In this document: in pieces, positions 1 to 10,008 of the stretch
Layout of the letters: each line of letters opens with the position of its first letter
Numbering within the stretch: the first letter of the stretch is position 1
Origin: Mycoemilia scoparia
Taxonomy: Eukaryota; Kickxellomycota; Kickxellomycetes; Kickxellales; Kickxellaceae
Direction: 5' to 3'
Length of the DNA: 64,000 nucleotides
Assembly: GCA_027575805.1 (NCBI GenBank)
Contig: JANBPU010000033.1
Coordinates: forward strand, 1-64,000
The notes under the pieces: model-generated
Told to the model about the DNA's origin: nothing
The model's input: only the letters and a program-made list of their open reading frames with translations
Databases searched by the model: none
Position numbers and translations under genes: made by a program

Positions 1-941
1 TATCTTTTTTCTATATTCTTTTATTTTTGAAATAAATACAATCTAACAATAGTTTATAGCTTAAATTTACTCACATTAAGAAATCACTTGGCATAAATTA
101 TGTAAAGATGTAATAATTTGTACTCGTTCAAATCCTTTCAACCATAACTTTATTTAAATAAATAACAGTATGATTATATAAAGGTAAAATGAGAGTATCT
201 TTTCTCAAAAATTGTTATCAAACTACTAATAAAAGAAACTATTAATGAAAATAGGTAGATCACTATGATTCAGAATCATCCTGAATCATTCTGATCAACC
301 AAGGATTACCCAGAATGGTTCTGGGTTATTATATGTGGGCATAAATTGTCACAGCCCAACAGATAAGATCATCAGAGACACCATATCTAAGATCATCTTA
401 TCTAATCTATAACTAACTTGTAATATAATCAAATAATTCAGAATATATTCCAATACCCCCTTGTAATCTTGATTATTGGACACTGGCCTAGAATAGTGAC
501 CACTATCACATGATCACCCATAAGTGTAAAAATAATGCTTTTATTTAAATGTATTATTTTCCTACTTATGGGTTGATCATGTGATGGTAGTTGCTATTCT
601 TAGGAATCACCCATGAAATAAACAGTGATTTATTGATAAAGAGCCCTGAACACTATGGGATTCATAAGATTATAAATAGCTATTACTTGGGCAGCCTCTG
701 AATGTTTCTCTGTTGAGCAACAGGCATCGGGATTCCGACACCCGACCCATGCCCTTCAACAGTACCATCATTTTTAGCCATAAATCATTGTTATAAAATG
801 ATACCATTGTGTAATATTTAAAAAAGAAAGAGCTCAAAGACCCTAGAAAAATCGAAACAAATGAAAAAAAATGGAAAAAATAATTGCTTGATAAACTATA
901 CTATTGTTATCATGGTGCACTACGTTAGTGAAAACTGTTGT
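1..941. other. intergenic, AT-rich, several hairpins
   Basis: No gene is visible. The stretch is AT-rich and contains a large imperfect palindrome (487-603, listed separately). It also has two small hairpins: TGATTCAG/CTGAATCA around 265-288 and ACCCAGAA/TTCTGGGT around 308-326. No tRNA-like cloverleaf could be built. Confidence 0.6.
487..603. repeat. snap-back inverted repeat of about 117 bp
   Basis: The left arm begins CCTAGAATAGTGACCACTAT. The right arm ends GATGGTAGTTGCTATTCTTAGG and reads as its imperfect reverse complement. Arms are about 50 bases with a short AT-rich loop near 537-552, and the shared core is CACATGATCA followed by CCCATAAGT. Nearly the whole unit can fold into one hairpin, as in foldback MITEs. 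No second copy was seen in this window, so calling it an element is an inference. Confidence 0.55.
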
Positions 942-2259
942 TTACTTTGCTGGAGCAAAGCCAACACGATCATTTTCTAGATCATAAACTGTGTAGAACT
1001 TGCGCAAGAAGACATCGCCAATGATCCAGAGTGGACCCATAGGAGGAGGGATGTCCATACCCATGAATCCAGAAATACATTGACCCTGGACGTTAAGAAT
1101 GTAGTCCTCAGCGCTCAAAGTAAAGGTGTTGTCTCCAAGTTTCAAAGAAAGCTCTGGAAGCCCTGGAATCTTGTCACAATCAACAGTGTACTGTCCAGAC
1201 CAGTTTTTCTTGGCACCGATATTTCTGTTGATTAGATCAGCAAGTGTTTGCGGAAGTACCAACAGGGAGCTTCCAGTGTCAATTGCGGCACCAGTGCTGT
1301 CAAGCTCGAGCTCCTCATCGCCAAACTTTATGCTCTTAAGATCAACTTCCCAGTAACCACGACGACGAATCTTGGCCCACTTGAGCTCACCAGTATAGTG
1401 GTCATGATTGATTCCACCCAAGACCATCTCGCCAGGTCCGCTGTCGCTATTCTGATCAGTAAGATAGAAGGAAAACACTGGTTTCTCGACTAAGCCCTGG
1501 TTAACCATGTTGTAGAAGGGTGGAACAACATGCTTAACCGAAATAGTGTCGTAGCCCAATCCAAAGATACCATCAAAGCGACCAAAGGCAAAGGTTAATC
1601 CGGGCTCCTTTGTTGCTTCGGCAAAATCTTGGCCCTTAATCTCAATATCACCGACCTTGAGAACATCGTTGCTGATGAAGCCTTCCATCTCGCCAGTACC
1701 ATAGCGAATGGCAAACTCGGTACCATTTGCCTTGTACGAACTGCTTTGAGTGTTGTCGTACCGAGTATGGAAGAAGCAGGCAATGGAAGTACATTTGGTC
1801 GAGGGAACCCACAGGTTAGAAGAGCCAGTATCAAAAACGACCTTGAAACTTTGTTCGGGGGTGCCAAGGGTTATTTCGCCATAATACTGTGCATTCATGA
1901 AGTTGGAAATTGGGACGCCGTAAGGGACAACTCCGTCCTCGCTATAGGGAAGTATTTGGTTCTGGAGGTCAGCAGCATTTTGCGACATTTCCTTTCCAAC
2001 GCCAAAGTATTTTTGGGCAACATGGCGGCCGGTGTTGGCATAGCGTCTCAAAGCGTCTTGGGGAGATTCTTCAATCTTCTTGAGAGGAATGCTGCGGAAG
2101 AGAGAGCGGAAAATACACAAGGAAGACAATATGCTTGGTTAGAATGGAGCGCCACTAATTAATAAAATCGACAAAATTATATACTTACGTCAAGACTTTG
2201 GCCGAAATTGCGGTAGCGGCGAGCGCGCTAAAATATATAGCACTGTATAGCAATTTCAT
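942..2259 (-). CDS. PEP4: vacuolar aspartic protease (saccharopepsin, proteinase A)
   Basis: A pepsin-family aspartyl endopeptidase. In fungi this is the vacuolar proteinase A that activates other vacuolar hydrolases. Two exons: 2189-2259 encodes the start and signal peptide (MKLLYSAIYFSALAATAISA), 942-2091 the rest, joined by a 97-bp GT-AG intron in phase 2; 406 aa in total. Both catalytic motifs are present, DTGSSNLWVPS near residue 110 and DTGSSLLVLP near residue 295. The flap tyrosine region (IRYGTGEMEG) and the conserved C-terminal run ending RKFYTVYDLENDRVGFAPAK are also seen. The propeptide lies between the signal and about residue 75. The first exon is needed because the longer open frame upstream of 2091 has no signal peptide and crosses a good acceptor. 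Identity is secure; the vacuolar location is from the family. Confidence 0.93.
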
Positions 2260-2834
2260 GGTGTTTGTGTGTAGAGTAGGAAAGCGGATAAAGTGTATAT
2301 AGAAAAGAAATGTGTGGGCAGGCAAAACAGAAAGGCTGGCTGCTAGGAACGTTTGCTTTTTATTGTTTTATCCAAAACAACACACAAAGAATGGAAGTGC
2401 GTAATGGCTGATAGGTGATGTCACAGGCCATCAGTCACGTGTACGGTTTATCAGCCAGGACCAAGGGTTTGAGGCTATGCACACGCATTAAAAACCCCTG
2501 GAAAGCCAGTTGTAGCATTAGCATCAATTGACAATTGCTTAATGATGTAGCACATGTATTATAACACATAAGCAGTTTGACAAATAATTGTGCAGGATGG
2601 TAATAAAAGACCCTTTTTAAATACACACACACGCACACGCACACAGCTGTTAAACTTGCTATATATTATAAAAATAATAATAGTAGTAGTAGAATAGATC
2701 GATGAAAAATAAATGAGAAGAGCATTGTATATTTGATAGAATAGCGCAAAGAATGTGCAATGGCGATAGAAATATCGACCAAACAGTGGAACGGGCCTGG
2801 CTGGAGCGGATGATAGATTAGTTGAAAGGCAGGC
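2260..2834. other. intergenic, PEP4 promoter side, CA-rich microsatellite
   Basis: This holds the upstream region of PEP4 and the 3' flank of the SURF4 homologue. An alternating CA/CG tract lies at about 2618-2646, with short ATA/GTA runs at 2660-2695. No gene is supported; the short open frames here are low-complexity. Confidence 0.5.
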
Positions 2835-3653
2835 TTAGAAATTTTTCTTTTTTTCGTCGACAGAGAAACCGCCGGGACCAATGCTTGCAAGAAGAAGGAA
2901 TCCTCCTAGGATGGACAGAGTCTGGAAGAAGTCGTACTTGACGAAATCGCGGTGTGTGGGGTTGAAGTCGATAGACCACCAGTTGTTGACAAGCAGGTTG
3001 AACACGCTGAGGATGGTCACAAGGACAATTGCGGACCATTTGGCCTTAAAGCCAACAGCAACCATCACACAGGAAAGCCCGCCGATGATGCTTACAATGA
3101 GACGGAAGAAGCTCCACTCGCCCGAAAATACAAAGGAGATGAACAGGAGAACGAGCAAGATGCGACCGCCAAGGAGAACATACTTGCTACGGTCGCTGTC
3201 GCTGATCTCCAAGAGCCCAGGGAAGACATTCCTGCGGTTCTTGAGCTGGTTCTCGGCCAAGAGCATCAGAAGACCGCCAATGACAGCAAGGTTCCGGAAA
3301 AAGAAGTGCATGTCGAAGACAAGGCCATAGGCAAATGCCTGGGAGACAACAACAGTGAAGAGGCCACCCACAGCAATCTCGGTGTACTTGCGAGCGGTGG
3401 CCATGTAAGAGCCACTCATCATAACGGCAATATTAAGGGCAAGAAACAGGTGGCTTAAGCCCCAAGGGAATCCGCGATACCCCTGCAAAAAGAATAGCTG
3501 GCTTTGCCATTGCATGAATATACGGATAGAGTCCTCGATGAAGGTCGATACTAGCAAAGCACGGCCCAGGACGGGAAGGTATGGCTTGAGACCGCGAGTA
3601 TAGGTCTCAATGACGCTCTCTGCTTTCTCGCTTGCTTGCTTAACTTGATCCAT
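2835..3653 (-). CDS. SURF4/Erv29-type ER cargo receptor
   Basis: A polytopic membrane protein of the SURF4/Erv29 family. It loads soluble secretory cargo (in yeast, pro-alpha-factor and vacuolar hydrolase precursors) into COPII vesicles. Single exon, 272 aa, normal length for the family. Conserved landmarks are the N-terminal cytosolic segment before GLKPYLPVLGRALLVSTFIE, the EDSIRIFMQW loop, the NRRN loop and about seven hydrophobic segments. It ends KKKNF, so KKNF fits the KKXX rule for COPI-mediated retrieval to the ER. The start is the first ATG, and upstream is AT-rich. The paralogous names ERV29 and SURF4 cannot be separated from sequence alone. It lies tandem behind PEP4, whose precursor would travel through the same ER exit step. 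Confidence 0.93.
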   Translation of the reverse strand: MDQVKQASEKAESVIETYTRGLKPYLPVLGRALLVSTFIEDSIRIFMQWQSQLFFLQGYRGFPWGLSHLFLALNIAVMMSGSYMATARKYTEIAVGGLFTVVVSQAFAYGLVFDMHFFFRNLAVIGGLLMLLAENQLKNRRNVFPGLLEISDSDRSKYVLLGGRILLVLLFISFVFSGEWSFFRLIVSIIGGLSCVMVAVGFKAKWSAIVLVTILSVFNLLVNNWWSIDFNPTHRDFVKYDFFQTLSILGGFLLLASIGPGGFSVDEKKKNF

Positions 3654-5151
3654 GCTGTGTTTTATGTATAACTAACTCCCTTTTGGGCTGGAAAGCTGAT
3701 GGTTCAAATGCAAAAATGTAGTTCAGGCCGACTATAGAGACAAGAATAAATTACTGGTTATTTTCTTGCACATTGTATACTGCAGATTGTAACAGCGCAA
3801 TGGAGGCAAATTGGTCACCGGCAAGACTTTAAATGGCCTAGATGAGGGCAGGCGCCATCTACGAGGGCAGTGGCAAAAGATTGCAAATTGCCCCACATCC
3901 TATATTGTAGGCATCGTCCTAATATAGTGTATACCTACCAACAAAGTCCCTATATGCTTGCTGCAGAAAAGAAAGAGGGAAGAACAATTATAGACGAGAA
4001 GGACAGCCAAAACAAGAACAAAGAAGAAGAGTAGTGGTGGCAGCCTTAGCTTCCCTGCCAAGTTTTGCTTTTTGAAGCTGATGAGAGACAGCTGAGTGCG
4101 ACCCACATGAATCAGGGCAATCAGCGACATACACACTCAGACAAACGAGACTTTCCCTGCACAGTTATTTTGCAACAGCATGTGGCCCCAAACTCCAACC
4201 AGTGAGCAGGTTCAAAGCTGAAGCAGTAGCCATTCTCTCTCAAGCACATTAGCCGAACCACAAGCCCAGCCATTAGCACTCGGACACCGTGCATTTTTGA
4301 CTGCTGTGCGCTTGTCCGCTTGATGCTCTCTCGTCCTAAGCCCATGGTTTCCATACAGATTAGGCTTTAGGAATACACCACAATAAGTTCCATTTGTCAG
4401 TGGAAGGTATTGATCGACCCGTCCCACAGAGCCAACATTTATCTCTGTGAAAGCCTTTTTGTGCCATTTTTGTTCCCTAAAAACCACTGCTTTTGTCTAT
4501 CTGTCAAGACTGCGCTGCCCGCAATAAAAGCTTAATTGGTCTTTCAAATATTATGACTGCAGTAAGCAAACATTCACGCCACGCCGAACAAACGACAAAT
4601 ACATGAGGGCTGCCAACATGCGCTGATCAATATCATTAATTAACTGAGCCAATCTTGGTGGCTGGTTATTTGTTCCTTTCTCATGTCAACGGTGCGGGCT
4701 TTAATCCAGACACCTGGTTCTGTTGCTGGCGTTAACCCCGATCTCAAACCATGGCTGCTTGTGATAGTAATAATGCTTATTTATTGGTTACTAATGTACA
4801 TTACCAATAAAATGTGCCAGACACATGATACCAGGCTCATTAGAAGTTGGTTTGAGGCATTAGCCTCCACATTAGTATAGAAGCCCTATTACCTCCAAGC
4901 TATATAGGATGGGCATGCGTGCTTTGCATAAATAAAGACATAGTGGGGATATCGCCTTGGATAGGGCTGCTACTTTTGTATCTCTCATGAGATGCACGTG
5001 TGGAGATTGGCATATTTCTATTTCAAAACGCAATATATGTAAAGTGTATTTTGTAGTTAATGTGATGGGAATTAATATAGTACACTGGTAGCATGGGATT
5101 GTAAAGGGCTGTATCATGATGCAATAGGCTTGTGGCTGAACAAAAAAACTG
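3654..5151. other. intergenic, no supported gene
   Basis: About 1.5 kb between the SURF4 start and the MDM34 stop. Several short open frames occur on both strands, including a 65-codon frame at 4683 with one hydrophobic stretch. None has splice-joined extensions or recognisable similarity. The part next to 3660-3900 is the likely SURF4 promoter. Confidence 0.4.
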
Positions 5152-6825
5152 CTACTTTGCAGAAAACCCAGAGAGCCGCACAACCTTTCGTTTAAGTGGA
5201 CGCCGCCGGCCCAGGATGTTGCTTCTTCTAATTGGGGTGGATGTGCCAGACGTGATCTGGTCGTCAGTCTGGCGACGTTGATGGAGTGGTGGATCGGAGT
5301 TGTCAGCGCTAGAGCTTGTGCTCGAGTATTGGTTGATGGGCTCAAGGGGCTGGTGCCCTTCGAATGGCTGCTGATAAATGTTGGAGCGGAAGGTTGTGTG
5401 CTTGAATGTACGTGTGAAGGGATAAAGGGTATATCCCATCGCCATTAAAGATGCCAGCTCTGCAGCCACTTGCGAATCCGAGGGGCTTAGCACAAACCCG
5501 TTTCCGGTCATCTCTGGCCTTGGGCTTACAGGTGGAGACCCATTGTCGCTGTACATAGCGCCACTCCTAAGCAGTTCATTATCCTGCCGGTCCGAAGCTA
5601 GGCACTGATCCGTAACGGTGGTGTGGCAGTCAGAACCGTCGCTTCTACCAGACATATTACTATGAGGGCCAGGTCCATTCCAAAAGTCATCGCTCCCAAA
5701 TCCATTCATAGGCTCACTTGAAAAGGGGTTGTTGGAAAAATTGCCGTTCGAGGTGCCCCCTGTCGTACTAGATGCGACTTGCTGCTGGCCATGGATCTCT
5801 GAGAGCTTCGAATAGAGCTGGGTTGATATATTGTTGTGGTATGGATGGCCCAGAGTGCTTGCTTCCGAGCCATTTATTGACGGCGTTGGAGACCAGTCCA
5901 TATTGCTCTCTGGTCTTAGATATCTAGTGTGCCCCACAAATGCTGGTGTGACCCCGCTGGACCGAGATACCGCGCGGTTACGGAGGTACGCCTGTTCAGC
6001 CGAGATCTTTGAGCGTCGGCGCTGATCCTGCTTTTCCTGCTGGCGCCTGATCTGCTTGACGCTTATTTCATGGACTATCGTGGGAAGGTCCTCCTGGAAC
6101 ATCACACGCAATGTCTCCTCGATGTCTCGCTGAAGGTTCCTTCTTACTGATGGGAGAGAGTCGAATGTCGAGTGGACCTCCACTGATACCAGTGGATCAT
6201 TTTTAAAGACAAGGGTGATTCCAGATTTCTTGGAAACAGCCAAAACTATGATCCCCCGAAGGTTCAATTTCGATATGGTTAGAAGCATTGGTACAATAAG
6301 TGGCTGATCCGCTGCCACAATATTAAGTGTTGGAGCCCCGAGGATATCGCTTTTGCTTGTCGTTAGTGGGTTGGCCTAAACAATCAAATAAATGGTAATT
6401 GTGGTTTCGAATATGTATGAGGCCAGGAACTTGTATTTCAAAGCAATAATGAATCATACCTGAACTTTGGTTTGCAATACTAGGCAGCCATCGCCGGTAT
6501 ACGTCATTTTAAATATAGCCCGAAAGTTTTCTTCGCCAAGGTCACCAATTTCCAGTATCTCTAGATCTGGCGGCTATAGTACATTTTGATCTTTGGTATA
6601 ATATTGAACGTGTATAGGCGACGGTAAGTTCTATACAGCCCTTTGGACTTTTCGCATTTGCCAGCAGCTTACCTCTTTTCCAAGATTGAGTTCCTTTACC
6701 ACAATGTCGCCAACTATATTAGGCGGCTTGTTTCCGCCCTCCTTGTTGAGTGCTGTTGTAAGCATTTCTTTTGCTTCTTCGCAGAAGTCAGGGGAAAATT
6801 CACCCCAATTGAACTGGAACGCCAT
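5152..6825 (-). CDS. MDM34: ERMES subunit Mdm34, mitochondrial outer membrane
   Basis: A component of the ER-mitochondria encounter structure, with Mmm1, Mdm12 and Mdm10. Its SMP domain carries phospholipid at contact sites. Three exons, all phase 0: 6673-6825, 6460-6573 and 5152-6375, giving 496 aa. Exon 1 begins [14 protein letters not shown] and carries the family's N-terminal signature. Exon 2 encodes [20 protein letters not shown], the best-conserved part of the SMP domain. Exon 3 completes the SMP domain (about residues 90-205) and continues into a long Ser/Pro/Asn-rich, poorly conserved tail that ends in a basic segment. Both introns are GT-AG. It lies head-to-head with bS16m, with 266 bp between the start codons, so the two mitochondrial genes may share a promoter. 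Identity rests on the exon-joined SMP domain and is strong. Confidence 0.9.
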
Positions 6826-7091
6826 TGCGCTTTTAGTTCACAGAAAGCGAGTAGTGGTTTGTATGAGCAAAATAAAGAGTTTAACCCTATCTACAAAGAG
6901 CACATGTTATTCATGGTCTTGGCTGGTGATCAGGCGATGGCCGGTGGAACCCTCAATCAAATCAGATCAAGCAAGCCATCAATGTTTTATCACCACATTA
7001 ACCAAAAGCGAAAACATAGCATTATGAAAATTCAGCAAATAAAGCCTACAAAGTGTAATCAAGCTTTGGTCGTCTTTTATACTTTTTAGCC

Positions 7092-7509
7092 ATGGTAGTT
7101 CGAATTAGACTTGCTCGCCACGGAGCAAAGCGCCTGCCCCTATTCCACATTGTTGTTGCTAACGCTCGGTCGCGACGAAATGGAAAGCCCATAGAAAAGC
7201 TTGGACACTTCTCGCCACACCCTGATTTGTCTGACAGAACCAAGCACATTGCTCTAGACTTTGAACGTACTAAATATTGGCTTGGAGTGGGCGCACAGCC
7301 TTCAGATACCGTTGCATATCTGCTGGAAAAGGTACTTGACATTGATATTGGTAAATTATATGTTACAACGGTGCGATTATGCCAATTCAAACCCTTCTAT
7401 ATGCAATAATCTATTTTAGGCGGGAATAATGCCACCAAAGCCAAATGCACCGAAATTTAAGCTACCACAAAATTCGGCAACAGCAGCTACACCACTACCA
7501 CCACAATAA
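7092..7509 (+). CDS. MRPS16: mitochondrial ribosomal protein bS16m
   Basis: Small-subunit mitochondrial ribosomal protein of the bacterial S16 family. Two exons: 7092-7331 and 7420-7509, joined in phase 0 by an 88-bp GT-AG intron; 109 aa. The protein opens MVVRIRLARHGAKRLPLFHI, matching the S16 core. It then has the RRNGKPIEKLGHFSPHP and DFERTKYWLGVGAQPSDTVA motifs. Exon 2 gives a short Pro/Ala-rich tail (AGIMPPKPNAPKFK to PPQ) typical of fungal bS16m. The unspliced frame would run about 25 codons into the intron, so splicing decides the C-terminus. It diverges from MDM34 and converges on the FAM172/Arb2 gene, 152 bp apart. Confidence 0.92.
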
Positions 7510-7661
7510 AAGAGACACAAGGCAATTGTTATAGTTGCTTTAGATAGGCATATATATGCGCCCATAATGTTTTGGAATAACGCTATATTGCGATTGTAAA
7601 TGTTTATAAATCAATAAAAGCATTCTTTAGAAAATGAGACTGTCCTTGATCATGATTCAGG

Positions 7662-9779
7662 TTACTCCCAACCTTCCATGTCGTCGCTGTCCAACGAGAG
7701 GCGGTCTTGTCCAGGAACAAACAGCTTGACCCCAGTAAGCCCAGCTGCCTCCGGGTCCTTTTCATCGACAAGATCGTGGTGCATTTCTTGCATGAACGCT
7801 TCTTGTTGATGCCTTTCAATCTCGATTTGCGATGCTGGGCTTGGATCAGACTGGAACAGCTCCTCTATGTAACTTATTACCTGCGACTGAGCGTAATGGG
7901 GTGTTCTGTCACGCATGTCGGTATCTACAATGGTGGAAACAGGGTGTTGTTGGCTCATCAATAGGCCGGACTGATATAGATTGTCCATGTGTGTAATGGG
8001 AGCCTTGGCCTTTCTTACTGTTTCCTGAAGCAATGTTTGGACAGCCAGTCACGTTATGTCCCAAAACGGCGCCCTGCTCTTCATTTGATGACACCCAGTT
8101 CTTGCATCTCTATATAACCGCAGGGTAGCTTAGCGATCAGCACTAATGTGTGCCATACCATGACAGAATAGTGACATTTGTATATCTGAAAAGGTACCTA
8201 CAGACTTTAGCCACGCACAAGCATGTTCTTCCATGCCGATTGTGCTGTGGATAGACTCGATCATAGCTATTCCGCAGACCTTGCTGGTAAAGCTTTCGTC
8301 TACAAGTTTAGATATATGAAGACACAGAGTTCTGTGAGCAATATTCAGGTTCATAAATGTGCTTGGAACTGGGGCCTGTTGCAAACAATACATACAGTCA
8401 TCCACTAGCAAATCGACGGTACATACAGTACCATAGCTGTGGCTCAAGAATACCAGCTTCTCGCATGTCAGATTCCTATAAAGAGTTATATGTCAGCTAC
8501 TCTATCAATGCACCAGTTCTCCATCATTTATCAGCTATCACCTACGGGATCACGTTTTTCCAAATATAGCTCATGTGAATTTCTGGAGTCTCGTTCCCTA
8601 TTTTCCAGCATAGAAATAAAAAGCTCATCAAGATCCACACTGAAGTATATGCTGAATAATAATGCTTGATTTGGGGAGTGATGCCTACCGGGAATATTCT
8701 TGGTATACTTGATCGAATCGGAGTACTGTGTCTATGCAATTCCAGTCAAGGCAAGCATGGAGTCAGCGTCATTATGAATCAACAAGTTCCGTGCCATTTA
8801 TAATTTGACAACGTATACCGTACAATTGTGTTATTATTTTCATCCACAGTGTTTTCATTTGGGTTTGTTACCAATACTCCATAACCAAGCTTGGTTAGTT
8901 CTTGAATGTACCCAATGGCCGACCCAACCTAGTAGAAATACAATAAATGTCATTGTTTGCTGCCCTGATTCGCTGCCGTTGCTAGGTGCAACCAAAGCCA
9001 CCTTACATGTAGGGATTCTTTAGCCAGGGCATTGAATGACCAAACTCCAGGGCGGACCCCATGGTTCGGGACTATCACAACCACGTTATCTTCCATTTCT
9101 ATGTTGGGTCTATATTGTCAGTTTGTATAAACACATTTAGCCATATGCATTTGTTCTTCCACGTTATTTCCAAATACAAGAATTGAGTAGCAGATTACGA
9201 AAATACCACGCCAAACAACCATACCACCCATGGGGTGCATGATTCAGTGGAATGTGTATTTGTAACTATGCCTGCTATGCTTACGTGTGGTATATTTTGC
9301 AGTGTGGCTGATCCTTGGAGGCGTTGGGTGGAATCGTGGTTGTTTCAAAGTTCATTTTGTTAATCAAGATTGAGCCAACTTCCTTGGATGCCGCATCTTC
9401 ATTGCAAGGGAAAAGTATCGTCAATACCTAGCTGGGGTAGATAGGTGGCAGCATTCAATGATAAGCTATAGATAAACCCACCAGTGACATCCTGGTAAAG
9501 ATTGTAGTTCATTTTTTTGTTGTCGAACCAGTCAAAGTCATACTTTCGTCCTAAAAAACCAAGCAATGCATATATTCTTAACGAGTTAATAGCCACATTT
9601 AGATTCATTCCAAGTGTATCTAGAGATACGCCATGGCCGAAAGGAACATTCCTGTTTTGTTACTACTTGCCATCTTCACTGCTCACAACCTCACCACCTT
9701 CGCTAATGGTAAGCCCGAGCTCCTGCAAAGTCTTGGGCGGGCGGGTCGTTTGTTTTCTAGGTACCCGGCGTATAAACAT
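7662..9779 (-). CDS. FAM172/Arb2-domain protein
   Basis: An alpha/beta-hydrolase-like protein of the Arb2/FAM172A family. In S. pombe Arb2 belongs to the Argonaute-chaperone complex of heterochromatic RNAi; animal FAM172A is linked to splicing and chromatin. Ten exons by hand: 9671-9779, 9428-9550, 9285-9396, 9007-9109, 8824-8928, 8689-8731, 8546-8597, 8202-8475, 8019-8109 and 7662-7924; all phases agree, 424 aa. Landmarks are KTLQELGLTISEGGEV, VVVIVPNHGVRPGVWSFNA, GYGVLVTNPNENT, VFLSHSYG (nucleophile-elbow position), ESIHSTIG and NWVSSNEEQGAV. Intron 1 must use a GC donor (GCAAGT). Exon 8 may hide a 51-bp in-frame intron after HSYGT. The 31-bp intron 2 is unusually short and its acceptor is uncertain. 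Start codon is inferred. Similarity to FAM172A is clear; whether it acts in RNAi is unknown. Confidence 0.8.
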
Positions 9780-10008
9780 TGTAGATATTTTCGTAATAAA
9801 GAGAAAAAGTATTGTTTTTGCATTTTCGCTTTGGCATGAACTCTTAACACTTTATATATTGCTTAAAATCACAAGCATTTATGGGCTAGAAATGAATATC
9901 TGCAACATTGCCCATAACAGCCTATTTTGTCCTACTTGTTTATCACAATTGTTTCAATAATAGCCTTTTTATTATATAATTGTATTGTGATGCATAGCTT
10001 TTATTAGA
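9780..10008. promoter_or_regulatory. 229-bp divergent promoter region, FAM172-like/IWR1
   Basis: The only sequence between two divergent start codons, so it must hold the upstream elements of both genes. It is AT-rich; no specific factor site is claimed. This is inferred from gene position. Confidence 0.5.

Noticed and set aside
700..770. tRNA-like B-box near GGGATTCCGACACCC
   Set aside because: No acceptor stem or A-box could be matched, and the second half does not fold as a T-arm with the right spacing.
1629..2162. 177-codon plus-strand frame
   Set aside because: Shadow of the PEP4 coding strand; no independent content.
4683..4880. 65-aa plus frame with one hydrophobic segment (possible small membrane protein)
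   Set aside because: Too short, no similarity, no splice partner; hydrophobic stretches arise easily in AT-rich DNA.
9633..9839. Plus-strand frame starting MAERNIPVLLLLAIFTAHNL, looking like a secreted small protein
   Set aside because: It is antisense to exon 1 and intron 1 of the FAM172-like gene, whose reading frame is supported by family similarity. The signal-like start is the complement of intron and exon sequence.
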